Shown piece by piece: positions 1 through 7,903 of a stretch of 64,000 bases of DNA. The DNA lies in assembly GCF_040448685.1 (NCBI RefSeq), contig NZ_CP159290.1:1798001-1862000 (forward strand), written 5' to 3'. The stretch comes from Cellulosimicrobium sp. ES-005 (GTDB lineage Bacteria > Actinomycetota > Actinomycetes > Actinomycetales > Cellulomonadaceae). Every line of letters begins with the position of its first letter. Position 1 is the stretch's first letter. Under the pieces are notes generated by a model that searched no databases, had not been told where the DNA came from, and saw only the letters and a program-made list of their open reading frames with translations. A program made the position numbers and the translations under genes.

Positions 1-47
1 CTCAGAGCGCGACGCCCTGACCAGGGCCGGAGGTCCCGGGCGCGCCG

Positions 48-77
48 ACGGCCGGGACCCGTGCGGGTCCCGGCCGT
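48..77 (-). terminator. Intrinsic terminator of the 100-3952 operon
   Basis: A perfect 13-bp inverted repeat (arms 48-60 and 65-77) closes a 4-base loop about 20 bases past the stop of the phosphotriesterase-family gene. No U-tract follows, which is usual in very GC-rich actinobacteria. Positions 1-47 hold nothing else I can support. Confidence 0.75.
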
Positions 78-99
78 GCGGGTGGCGGACGGCGTCGCG

Positions 100-1149
100 T
101 CACGCGGTGAGCATCGCCACCGGGTTGTCGTGGGTGAGCCGGGCGAGCACGTCGCGCGGCACGCCGCGCGACGCGAGCATCTCCGTGAAGACGGTCGGGA
201 CGTACGCGAACCCGTTGCCGCCGTGCTGCACCCACATCTGCTTGAGGAACACGTCGTGGCTGAGCAGCACCTGGCCCGCGTGGCCGGCCTCGACGAGGCG
301 CTGCACCGCGGTCGCGGTCGTGTGCGGGTCGGGGGACACGCCCTCCTTCGGGAAGGTGATGTCCATGCCGACCATGTCGAACTCGAGCCAGACGCCGCGC
401 TCGGCCACGGACCGCTGGTAGCCCGGGTCGTCGGCGGACGGGTCCATGTGGCACAGCACGACCTTCTCCTGGCGCACGCCCACCTCGTCGAGCACGAGGT
501 CGAGCACCTCGTGCGCGCGGCGCTGCCAGCCGGGCAGGTGGACCTGGAGCGCGACGTGCGGGTGCTCGCGCTGGGCGAGGGCCGCCGCGCGCAGGGACGC
601 GGCCTCGCCCGGCGTGAACGACGGCGAGACGCCGATCTCGCCGATGATGCCGGGCCGCACGCCGGTCCCGCCGATCCCGTCGGCGAGCTCCGCGACGATC
701 GCGGACGCCTGCGCGTCCACGGCCGCCGCGGCGATGCGGTCGCCCTCGAACTTCTCGAGGTACGCGCCGCAGCCCGCGACCACGTGCAGGCCCGTCCGGC
801 GGGCCACCTCCGCGAGCCGCTCCGGGTTGCGCCCGATCGCGGCGCTCGATGTCGCGTCGACGATCGTGCGACCGCCCAGCGCGGCGAAGCTCTCGAGCTC
901 TGCCGCGACCGCGGCGACCGGCTTGTCGGCGATGTTGTCCGCGCAGCAGTACGGGTCCTGGCGCAGCGCCCAGGCGACCGACGCGGAGACCGGGGACTCC
1001 ACGACCGCCTCGGAGAAGCGGTAGCTCGGCGGGTCGAGCACGCCCGACAGGTCGTTGAACAGGTGCTCGTGCGGGAGCGTGAGGCCGAGGTCGGCGGCCG
1101 CGGCGCGGCCGGTGACCGTCTGCACGTGGCCGGCGGGCGTGACGCTCAT
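100..1149 (-). CDS. Phosphotriesterase-family metal-dependent hydrolase (PHP/lactonase-like)
   Basis: 349-residue amidohydrolase-fold enzyme. The family's metal ligands are visible in order: an N-terminal HxH in LPHEHLF, a Glu in GEIGVSP at the position of the metal-bridging residue, His in LQVHLPG, His in LCHMDPS and Asp in LLSHDVF. In true phosphotriesterases the bridging residue is a carboxylated Lys. A Glu there is typical of the E. coli PHP-like and sugar-lactonase branches. ATG at 1149 overlaps the upstream permease stop by 4 bases, so the two are translationally coupled. With a ribokinase-family kinase two genes upstream, a phosphorylated sugar lactone or ester is a plausible substrate, but that is inference. 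Confidence 0.9.
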   Translation of the reverse strand: MSVTPAGHVQTVTGRAAAADLGLTLPHEHLFNDLSGVLDPPSYRFSEAVVESPVSASVAWALRQDPYCCADNIADKPVAAVAAELESFAALGGRTIVDATSSAAIGRNPERLAEVARRTGLHVVAGCGAYLEKFEGDRIAAAAVDAQASAIVAELADGIGGTGVRPGIIGEIGVSPSFTPGEAASLRAAALAQREHPHVALQVHLPGWQRRAHEVLDLVLDEVGVRQEKVVLCHMDPSADDPGYQRSVAERGVWLEFDMVGMDITFPKEGVSPDPHTTATAVQRLVEAGHAGQVLLSHDVFLKQMWVQHGGNGFAYVPTVFTEMLASRGVPRDVLARLTHDNPVAMLTA

Positions 1150-2252
1150 CGCGGGCTCGCCTCGCCCGCCTCGCCGCCCGCGACCGCCGCGGCCACGGCG
1201 TCCTCGTGCGCGCCGTCGCCCGGCTCGTCGGGGTGGGCCGCCTTGCCCGACGGGATCATGCCGATCCCGGCGGCCACGAGCGCGATGACGGTGCCGACGA
1301 CGGTCGCGACGTGGACGGTGTGCCCGAGCGCCGGGATCGCGGCGTCGAGGACGAGCGAGCCGACGAGTTGGCCCGCGACCGACGCGAGGCCCAGCAGCAG
1401 CAGGCCGAGGCCGCGCACGAGGAGCGCCATGAGCGCGATGGACAGCAGGCCGAGCGGACCGCCCAGGTACATCCACCACTCGCCCGGGAGCTGGAAGTCG
1501 ACGCCGCCCGTGGCCGCCCGCACCAGGTAGGCGATCAGCAGGGCCGTGAAGCCCACGAGGAAGTTCCAGCCGATCGAGACGAGCATCGACCCGGTGACGT
1601 CGGCGACGGCCGCGTTCCCGGCCGGCTGCCAGCCCGCGAGCAGGCCGCCCACGAACGGCATGATCGCGAGGACGATCGTGTGCGGCACGGAGAAGCTCGG
1701 CGAGATGACGACGACGGTCGCCGCGATGGCGAGCGCGGCCCCCAGGAGGCGGGTGGCGGTGAGCGGCTGCTTGACCGACGCCGTGACGCCGAGGCGGTCG
1801 CAGATGACGCCCGAGATGACGAGACCGGAGATGAGCGAGATCTGGAACGTCGCGACCCCGAGGACGCCGACGGTGACGCCCTCGGACAGGACGATGACGG
1901 CCCCGCACAGGCCCGCGAGGTAGTTCCACCACGGGATGGTGCGCGAGCGGATCAGGCCGGGGATCGCGAGCGCCTCGCGCCGGGTGGCGGGGCGCGCGAA
2001 CACGACGACGAACATGAGGACCAGGCCGGTCCCGAACGAGATGAGGGCGGCGGCGTGCCCGTCGCCGATCGTCTTGCCGAGCTGGCCGTTGACGGCCGCC
2101 TGCATCGGGCCGAGGGCCCCCGCGAGGACGGTCGCGACGACGAGCAGGGCGGTCGCGGTGTCCTTGACCCTGCTGCGGCGGGCTGACGAGTTCAGAGCAC
2201 CTCCCTGAGTGCCGGACGGGGAACCGGTGGTCGCCGGCGTGGTGTGCTTCAT
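1146..2252 (-). CDS. DMT-superfamily permease, YdcZ/DUF606 type
   Basis: 368 residues with about ten hydrophobic helices after a 30-residue polar N-terminus, and a charged, alanine-rich C-terminal tail. The pattern of two related five-helix halves and motifs such as GPMQAAVNGQL and WWNYLAGLCGA fit the YdcZ (DUF606) branch of drug/metabolite transporters. It probably moves the small molecule handled by the surrounding enzymes across the membrane; direction and substrate are unknown. The start at 2252 gives a polar leader before the first helix. A later start could be right, since there is no strong Shine-Dalgarno near 2252. Confidence 0.85.
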   Translation of the reverse strand: MKHTTPATTGSPSGTQGGALNSSARRSRVKDTATALLVVATVLAGALGPMQAAVNGQLGKTIGDGHAAALISFGTGLVLMFVVVFARPATRREALAIPGLIRSRTIPWWNYLAGLCGAVIVLSEGVTVGVLGVATFQISLISGLVISGVICDRLGVTASVKQPLTATRLLGAALAIAATVVVISPSFSVPHTIVLAIMPFVGGLLAGWQPAGNAAVADVTGSMLVSIGWNFLVGFTALLIAYLVRAATGGVDFQLPGEWWMYLGGPLGLLSIALMALLVRGLGLLLLGLASVAGQLVGSLVLDAAIPALGHTVHVATVVGTVIALVAAGIGMIPSGKAAHPDEPGDGAHEDAVAAAVAGGEAGEASPR

Positions 2253-2288
2253 TGCGTGACCGTGCCTTCCTCCGACGGTACGTCGGAC

Positions 2289-3209
2289 TTAGCTGTGGAG
2301 CGGAATCCTGGTGCCCTCGGGGGCCAGGTCGGCGGCGCGCGGCAGGGAGTCGACGGCGCCGTGGCGGGTGGTGGTGGAGGCGGCGACGTGCGCCGCCCAG
2401 CGGGCGGACTCGACGAGGTCGCCGCCGTGGAGGAGGCCGTCCGCGAGCGCCGCGCAGAACGAGTCGCCGGCGGCGGTCGTGTCGACGGCGTCGACGCGCT
2501 CCGCCGGGACGGCGACGGGTGCGCCTCCCGCGGGGACGACGAGCGCGCCGTCGGCCCCGAGGGTGACGACGACGTCCCCGGGGTGGTCGAGCGCGCGGAC
2601 CATGGCGAGCACGGCGTCGGTGCCGACGGGCTCGTCGCTCGCGCCGACGAGGGTCGCGAGCTCGAACCGGTTGGGCACGAGCACGCGGAACGCGGCGCGC
2701 ACGTCGGCCGGCAGCGGGACGGCGGGCGCCGGGTTGAGGACCGTGGTGCCCGTCGCGGTGGCGGCGACGGCGCGCAGGGCGCCGAGCGGCGTCTCGCACT
2801 GGCACAGGACGGCGGCCGCGTCGCGGACGAGGTCGGCGCGCTCGGTGACGAACGCCTCGTCGACGACGGCGTTCGCGCCGGGCTCGATGACGATCGTCGA
2901 CTCGGGCTGCTCCCACAGCACGACGGCGACGCCGGTGGGGCGGTCCGCCGTCGCGAGGCCGTCGAGGACGAGGCCCTCGACGGCGAGGCGGCGGCGGATC
3001 GCGCGGCCGTCGTCGTCGTCGCCGACGGCGCCGACCATGGCGACGCGACGGCCGAGCCGCGCGGCGGCGACGGCCTGGTTGGCGCCCTTGCCGCCGGGGG
3101 AGCGGACGAGGCCCGTCGCGGAGACGGTCTCGCCCGAGCGGGGCAGGCGGTCGACGGTCAGCCGGAGGTCCATGTTCAGGCTGCCGACGACCACCACCTC
3201 GGGCGTCAT
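2289..3209 (-). CDS. Ribokinase-family (PfkB) sugar kinase
   Basis: 306-residue PfkB kinase, normal length. Signature 1 appears as SPGGKGANQAVAAARLG, and the C-terminal signature as DTTAAGDSFCAALADG with the catalytic Asp in AAGD. The N-terminal VVGSLNMDLRLTVDRLPRSGET is typical of ribokinases proper, so D-ribose or a related pentose or deoxy-sugar is the best guess. ATG at 3209 overlaps the preceding gene's stop by one base. The 36-base gap to the permease start keeps it in one transcript with the genes on either side. Confidence 0.9.
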   Translation of the reverse strand: MTPEVVVVGSLNMDLRLTVDRLPRSGETVSATGLVRSPGGKGANQAVAAARLGRRVAMVGAVGDDDDGRAIRRRLAVEGLVLDGLATADRPTGVAVVLWEQPESTIVIEPGANAVVDEAFVTERADLVRDAAAVLCQCETPLGALRAVAATATGTTVLNPAPAVPLPADVRAAFRVLVPNRFELATLVGASDEPVGTDAVLAMVRALDHPGDVVVTLGADGALVVPAGGAPVAVPAERVDAVDTTAAGDSFCAALADGLLHGGDLVESARWAAHVAASTTTRHGAVDSLPRAADLAPEGTRIPLHS

Positions 3210-3952
3210 CAGCCCGCGAGCCAGGTGACGGCCTGGCCGAACAGCGGGCCGTAGCCGGCCCAGTCCATGAACTCGCGCGGGGCCCAGTGCGGGGAGATGT
3301 CGGAGGCGAACGCGAGCGTGCGCCCCTCGCCCTCGGTGCGGACGGCGACGAGCGGGCGGCCCTCGATGGTGGCCAGGACGGTCGCGTCGGCCTTGGCGGT
3401 GAGGCGCTGGTAGCCGAGGAGGATCGGCCACTCGCGGTCGAGGCCCGCCGTGACGGGGTGCTCGACGTCGGTCAGGGTGCCGCCGATGCCCTCGGGGGTC
3501 TCCTCGCGGTCGTCGTACGGGAGGATGTCGACGGGCAGGACGGCCTCGACGGCGGTGCCGTGGTAGTTGGCCTTGGCCTGGAAGCCCTGGAAGCTGAGGT
3601 AGCCGCCGGCCATCATGAGGCCGCCGCCGCGGCGGACCCACTCGGCGAGGAGCTTGAGCCGGTTCGGGAACGGGCGCCCCTGGGAGAACACGACGGGCGG
3701 CAGCAGGAGCGAGTTGGCGCCGATGTCGGACAGGATCACGACGTCGTAGGCGTCGAGCTCGTCGAGCGTGGAGGGGAAGTCCTCGGCGACGAGGTGCGAG
3801 GGGAGGTGCGTGACCTCGTGGCCCTCGGCGGCCAGCGCCTCGAGAAGGCGCGCGCACCCGATCTCGAGCTGGGCGTGGGGGAACGCGTCGTACCCCTTGT
3901 AGTCGGTGGTCGCGTTGATCCACGACTCCCCGGCGAGCAGAACCCGGCTCAT
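3209..3952 (-). CDS. Class I glutamine-amidotransferase-like protein (PF07090-type)
   Basis: 247 residues with a flavodoxin-like amidotransferase fold. Recognisable segments are AGESWINATTDYKGYDAF near the N-terminus, DVVILSDIGANSLLLPP, and GGGLMMAGGYLSFQGF where a class I amidotransferase has its nucleophile elbow. No Cys sits there, so glutaminase activity is doubtful and a carbohydrate-binding or ThuA-like role is possible. The start at 3952 is preferred over upstream ATGs because AAGGAGG lies five bases before it and because the longer forms would read through the operators. It is the first gene of the operon. Biochemical function of this family is unknown to me. Confidence 0.85.
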   Translation of the reverse strand: MSRVLLAGESWINATTDYKGYDAFPHAQLEIGCARLLEALAAEGHEVTHLPSHLVAEDFPSTLDELDAYDVVILSDIGANSLLLPPVVFSQGRPFPNRLKLLAEWVRRGGGLMMAGGYLSFQGFQAKANYHGTAVEAVLPVDILPYDDREETPEGIGGTLTDVEHPVTAGLDREWPILLGYQRLTAKADATVLATIEGRPLVAVRTEGEGRTLAFASDISPHWAPREFMDWAGYGPLFGQAVTWLAG

Positions 3953-3995
3953 CCCGGCCTCCTTGCGATCAGGTCGCGCGGCGACGTCGGCGACG

Positions 3996-4026
3996 ACGTT
4001 GCGCAACGTTGTGTGGCGTTGCGCAA
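3996..4026. promoter_or_regulatory. Twin LacI-family operators (TTGCGCAA)
   Basis: Two copies of the palindrome TTGCGCAA, at 3999-4006 and 4019-4026, start exactly 20 bases apart, about two helical turns, on the same DNA face. The first is embedded in a perfect 14-bp palindrome, ACGTTGCGCAACGT (3996-4009). A central CG with outward symmetry is typical of LacI-family operators. They lie between the divergent operon and regulator. Confidence 0.7.
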
Positions 4027-4037
4027 GACCGTAGGGT
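4009..4037 (+). promoter_or_regulatory. Candidate promoter of the LacI gene
   Basis: TTGTGT (4009-4014), a 17-base spacer and TAGGGT (4032-4037). The spacer contains operator 4019-4026, which predicts autorepression. A second TAGGGT at 4083-4088 is an alternative -10 box. Confidence 0.45.
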
Positions 4038-4057
4038 GGAGATGCTCGGCCTGTCAA
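4028..4057 (-). promoter_or_regulatory. Promoter of the 100-3952 operon
   Basis: On the minus strand TTGACA (plus positions 4052-4057) and TACGGT (4028-4033) are separated by 18 bases, close to the sigma-A consensus. The predicted start lies near 4021, inside a TTGCGCAA operator (4019-4026), so a bound repressor would block initiation directly. Confidence 0.65.
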
Positions 4058-4125
4058 CACCGTCTGTGCGACGCGGTGCCGGTAGGGTGCAAGGGTTCTG
4101 GGACGCGAGCCGTTGGAGGGGAGCC

Positions 4126-5148
4126 ATGACGCTCACGCGTGTTGCGCAACGTGCCGGCGTGTCGGCCTCGACGGCGTCGCGCTACCTGCGCGGGCAGCTC
4201 AACGTCCAGCCGGAGACGGCGGCGCGGATCGACGCCGCGGTGCGCGAGGTGGGGTACGTCGTCCCCGCGCCCGGCCCGGCGGCGCGCGAGCACGAGCGCC
4301 GCACCGGGGTCGTCGCGCTCGTCGTGCCCGACTTCGTCAACCCGTTCTTCACCGCGCTCGCGGAGGAGGTCGCACGCCTCGCGGGCGACCGCCGGGTCCC
4401 GCTCGTCGTCGCGCTGTCGACCCGGCACGGCGACGCGGAGTCGGGCCTCGGGCAGCTCCTCGCGAGCGACGGGTCGCTCGGCGGCGTCGTGTACGTGGGC
4501 ATGTCCCGCACCGACGACCGGCTCGCGCGCGCCGTCGCGGACGGGCTGCCCGTCGTCGTCATCGACGAGGAGGTCGACCTCGACCTGCCCGTCGAGACGA
4601 TCACCGTCGACAACTACGGCGGTGCCTACCAGGCCACGAGCTACCTCGTGCAGCAGGGGCACCGGCGCATCGCGCACGTCGCCGGACCGGCCGAGCTGTC
4701 CACGACCCAGGACCGCCTGCGGGGCTACGTCGACGCGATGCACGACGCCGGCCTCGACGTCGACCCGGACCTCGTGCGCCACGGCCCGTACACCGAGCAG
4801 TTCGGCGCCTCGACGTTCCCCTACCTCACGCGGCCCGGGAACGCGCCGACGGCCGTGTTCGTCGGCAGCGACATCGTCGCCGTCGGGATGCTGGGCGCGG
4901 CCGAGCTGCACGGCATCTCCATCCCCGACGACCTCTCGGTCGTCGGGTGCGACGGCATCCGCGTCGGCCAGTGGCTGCGCCCCAAGCTCACGACGCTCGA
5001 GCAGCCCGTCGCGGCGCTCGCGCTCGCCGCGATGGACGCGATCGAGCGGTCGATGACGGGCGAGCGTCGGACCGGGGCGCCCGCCCGCACCGTCCTGCCC
5101 CTGCACCTCGTCGTGCGGGGCTCGGTGTCGCGGCCCGCCGACCGCTGA
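4126..5148 (+). CDS. LacI-family transcriptional regulator of the adjacent operon
   Basis: 340 residues. An N-terminal helix-turn-helix (VAQRAGVSASTASRYL) with a short hinge helix is followed by a periplasmic-binding-protein-like effector domain (VVALVVPDFVNPFFTAL, VVVIDEEVDLDLP, GHRRIAHVAGP, AVFVGSDIVAVGML, SVVGCDGIRVGQWLRPKLTT). The start at 4126 has GGAGGGGAG just upstream. The ATG at 4009 opening the same frame would sit in the operators. A third TTGCGCAA lies inside codons 6-9. It most likely represses the divergent hydrolase/kinase operon and itself, and responds to a sugar-like ligand. Confidence 0.93.
   Translation: MTLTRVAQRAGVSASTASRYLRGQLNVQPETAARIDAAVREVGYVVPAPGPAAREHERRTGVVALVVPDFVNPFFTALAEEVARLAGDRRVPLVVALSTRHGDAESGLGQLLASDGSLGGVVYVGMSRTDDRLARAVADGLPVVVIDEEVDLDLPVETITVDNYGGAYQATSYLVQQGHRRIAHVAGPAELSTTQDRLRGYVDAMHDAGLDVDPDLVRHGPYTEQFGASTFPYLTRPGNAPTAVFVGSDIVAVGMLGAAELHGISIPDDLSVVGCDGIRVGQWLRPKLTTLEQPVAALALAAMDAIERSMTGERRTGAPARTVLPLHLVVRGSVSRPADR
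4141..4150. promoter_or_regulatory. Third TTGCGCAA operator, inside the regulator's coding sequence
   Basis: GTTGCGCAAC is a perfect 10-bp palindrome at codons 6-9 of the regulator (GTT GCG CAA CGT). GTT, CAA and CGT are uncommon codons in this window, so selection for the DNA site rather than for codon use is plausible. It begins 143 bases from the first operator and 123 from the second, a spacing that would allow a DNA loop. Confidence 0.55.
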
Positions 5149-5311
5149 GGGGTTCTCCGCCGTCGTGTCTCACGTCGCGACCAGCGGCGGGGTGAGGACC
5201 ACGACCGCAGCGCCCGCGGCTAGCGGTCCACGGGCGGCACGGAGCAAGGCGGCGCGGACCAGGTGCGGTTCTCCGCGCACCGGGTCCACGGTTCCCCCTC
5301 CGTGCGGATCG

Positions 5312-6652
5312 TCATGCCGCGCGCGCGTCCGCGGCCCGTCGGGTCCAGCGCACGACGACGTACAGCACCGCGCCGACGGCGAGCAGGATGCCCGCGCGCA
5401 GCCACGTCACGGCGTCCTGCTGGGTGAGCAGCAGGACGCACGACGCCACGCCCAGCACCGGCACGACCGTCGCGACGCGGAAGTGCGGTGCGTCGACCGA
5501 GTCGCGTCGCAGCACGAGGACCGCGACGTTGGTCGAGGCGAAGACGAGCAGCAGGAGCAGCACGACGGTCTCGGCGAGCCCGGCCACGTCGCCCGTGAAG
5601 ACGAGCCCCATGGCGACCGCCGTCGTCACGACGATCGCGACCCACGGGGTGCGGCGGTGCGGGAGCACCCGGCCGAGGACCGACGGGAGCAGGCCCTGTT
5701 CCGCCATGCCGTAGGCGAGCCGGCTCGACATGATCATCGTCAGCAGCGCGCCGTTCGCCACGGCGATCAGGGCCACGAGCGAGAACACCCACGCAGGCAC
5801 GGACCCCTCGGCGTCGACGACCTCGAGCAGCGGGCCCGTGGACCCGGCGAGCGTCTGCGGGTCGACGACCGCGACGGCGGCCACGCCGACCGCCACGTAG
5901 ACCACCCCGGCGGTGACGAGCGCCCCGAAGAGCGCGCGCGGGTAGGTGCGCCGGACGTCGCGCACCTCCTCCGCGAGGTTCGCCGAGGTCTCGAACCCGA
6001 CGAACGAGTAGTACGCGAGGATCGCCGCCGCGAGGACGGCGAGCGCCGGCGTCGTGCCCTCCGCGAACTGCGTGACCCGCCCCGGGGAGCCCTCGCCGCG
6101 GCCCAGCACGACCGCGGCCAGCACGACCACGAGGACGAGGCCGGACAGCTCGATCGCGGTCATCGCGACGTTGGCGCGCAGCGACTCCTTGATGCCGCGC
6201 GCGTTGAGCGCGGCGACGAGCGCGAGGAAGAGCACGGCCACGAGCCGGTCGGGCGCGTCGACGAAGGTCGCGAGGTAGTCGCCCGCGAACGCGAGCGAGA
6301 GCCCCGCCGCGCTCGTCACCCCGGCGGCGAGCATGGAGAACCCGACGAGGAACGACACGAGCGGGCTGCGGAACGCCCGGTCGGCGAACACCGCCGCGCC
6401 CCCGGCCTGCGGGTACTTGGTGACGAGCTCGGCGTACGAGCCGGCGGTGAGCAGGGCGAGGCCCAGCGCCACGAGCAGGGGCAGCCACACCGCGCCGCCG
6501 ACCTCGCCGGCCATCTCGCCCACGAGCGCGTAGACGCCCGCGCCCAGCACGTCCCCGAGGATGAACAGGTAGAGGAGCCGGCCCCCGACCGACCGGGACA
6601 GCCGGGTCTGCGGGTCGACGGCCTGGTCCTGGGGTGCCGGGGGTGCGCTCAT
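5312..6652 (-). CDS. APC-family amino acid permease
   Basis: 446 residues with twelve hydrophobic segments. The first helix carries the family's glycine-rich unwound segment (LFILGDVLGAGVYALVGEMAG), and the helix 6 region shows AYYSFVGFETSANLAEEVRDVRRTYPRA, the usual APC signature. It is predicted to take up or exchange amino acids or a related amine across the cytoplasmic membrane; the substrate cannot be read from sequence. ATG at 6652 gives a polar 20-residue cytoplasmic leader. It is monocistronic, convergent with the LacI gene over about 160 bases in which I see no strong hairpin, and divergent from the sugar-nucleotide gene at 6854. Confidence 0.9.
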   Translation of the reverse strand: MSAPPAPQDQAVDPQTRLSRSVGGRLLYLFILGDVLGAGVYALVGEMAGEVGGAVWLPLLVALGLALLTAGSYAELVTKYPQAGGAAVFADRAFRSPLVSFLVGFSMLAAGVTSAAGLSLAFAGDYLATFVDAPDRLVAVLFLALVAALNARGIKESLRANVAMTAIELSGLVLVVVLAAVVLGRGEGSPGRVTQFAEGTTPALAVLAAAILAYYSFVGFETSANLAEEVRDVRRTYPRALFGALVTAGVVYVAVGVAAVAVVDPQTLAGSTGPLLEVVDAEGSVPAWVFSLVALIAVANGALLTMIMSSRLAYGMAEQGLLPSVLGRVLPHRRTPWVAIVVTTAVAMGLVFTGDVAGLAETVVLLLLLVFASTNVAVLVLRRDSVDAPHFRVATVVPVLGVASCVLLLTQQDAVTWLRAGILLAVGAVLYVVVRWTRRAADARAA

Positions 6653-6853
6653 CGGGTCACCGTGCCACGGGCCCGTCCCGCTCGCGGCCCGGGCGGCGAC
6701 GGCCCGCGGGCAGGCCGGCGGGAGCGTGTGCGAGCCGGGTGGGCCCGTGCGAGCGTGGAGGTCCCGGGTCCAGCAGCGAGCCCGTCCGCACGAGCGTGAC
6801 CGGCCGGGACCAGGCGTCGTCGGCCCGTCGCGCGCGGTCGCGAGGAGACGAGC

Positions 6854-7903
6854 ATGGGCGACACGTCGGTGGTGCGAGGCGCGGGCACGACGGGACGTCG
6901 TGCGCGCCGGGCCGTGGTCCTGGGCGGCGCCGGGTTCGTAGGCAGCCACGTGTGCGAGGCGCTCGTGGCCCGGGGCACGGAGGTCGTGTGCGTGGACGAC
7001 CTGTCGACGGGCGAGGTCCGCAACCTCGACGCGCTGCGCGACGAGCCCCGGTTCCGGTTCGTGGCGGCCGACGTCAGCGCGGGGATCGACGTCCCGGACC
7101 CCGGCCGGGTCGACCTCGTGCTGCACCTCGCGTCGCCCGCCTCGCCGGTGGACTACCTGCGGCTCCCGCTCGAGACCCTGCTCGTGGGCTCGGCAGGGAC
7201 CCGCCACGGGCTCGAGCTCGCCGGGCGGGCCGGGGCACGGTTCGTGCTCGCCTCGACGTCGGAGGTCTACGGGGACCCCGACGTGCACCCGCAGCGCGAG
7301 GACTACTGGGGCCACGTGAACCCGGTCGGCCCGCGCAGCGTCTACGACGAGTCCAAGCGGTTCGCCGAGGCGACCACGGCCGCGTACCGCCGCGCGCGCG
7401 GCGTGGACGCGGGCATCGTGCGGATCTTCAACACCTACGGGCCGCGCATGCGCGGCCACGACGGGCGCATGGTGCCCACGTTCGTCCGCCAGGCGCTCGC
7501 GGGCGAGCCGCTCACCGTGGCGGGCGACGGCTCCCAGACCCGCTCGGTCTGCTACGTGGACGACCTCGTGGAGGGGATCCTCGCCTTCGCCCGCTCGGAC
7601 CACCCGGGACCGGTGAACCTGGGCGACCCCACCGAGCTCACCGTGGCCCGCGTGGCCGAGGACGTGCTCGCCGCGACGGGCAGCGACGCGGGGATCGTCC
7701 ACGTCGACCTGCCCGAGGACGACCCCCGCCGCCGTCGACCCGACACCGCGCTCGCGGAGCGCGTCCTCGGCTGGCGCGCGCGCACGCCCTGGCCCGAGGG
7801 CCTGGCCCGCACGGTCGCGTGGTTCCGCGAGGAGGCAGGGCGCGGACCTGCCGTGGCGGTCGCGACCGGCGCCGCCGGGGGGTCAGGAGGGGCGGACGCA
7901 TGA
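6854..7903 (+). CDS. UDP-glucuronate decarboxylase-like NAD-dependent epimerase/dehydratase
   Basis: 349-residue extended SDR. The Rossmann glycine motif (LGGAGFVGSH), LASPASPVDYL, the STSEVYGDPDVHPQ segment, GHVNPVGPRSVYDESKRFAE with the catalytic Tyr-x3-Lys, and RIFNTYGPRM closely match UDP-xylose synthases, which convert UDP-glucuronate to UDP-xylose. It is coupled by an ATGA overlap to a UDP-glucose dehydrogenase that would supply the substrate, which supports the call. The Arg/Ala-rich first 18 residues lie outside the family core. It could instead be a related NDP-sugar 4-epimerase. The 200-base upstream region is shared with the divergent permease. Confidence 0.85.
   Translation: MGDTSVVRGAGTTGRRARRAVVLGGAGFVGSHVCEALVARGTEVVCVDDLSTGEVRNLDALRDEPRFRFVAADVSAGIDVPDPGRVDLVLHLASPASPVDYLRLPLETLLVGSAGTRHGLELAGRAGARFVLASTSEVYGDPDVHPQREDYWGHVNPVGPRSVYDESKRFAEATTAAYRRARGVDAGIVRIFNTYGPRMRGHDGRMVPTFVRQALAGEPLTVAGDGSQTRSVCYVDDLVEGILAFARSDHPGPVNLGDPTELTVARVAEDVLAATGSDAGIVHVDLPEDDPRRRRPDTALAERVLGWRARTPWPEGLARTVAWFREEAGRGPAVAVATGAAGGSGGADA

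Noticed and set aside
2-454. A 150-codon minus-strand frame at the left edge
   Set aside because: It overlaps the phosphotriesterase-family gene in another frame, is Arg/Pro-rich, and crosses the terminator at 48-77.
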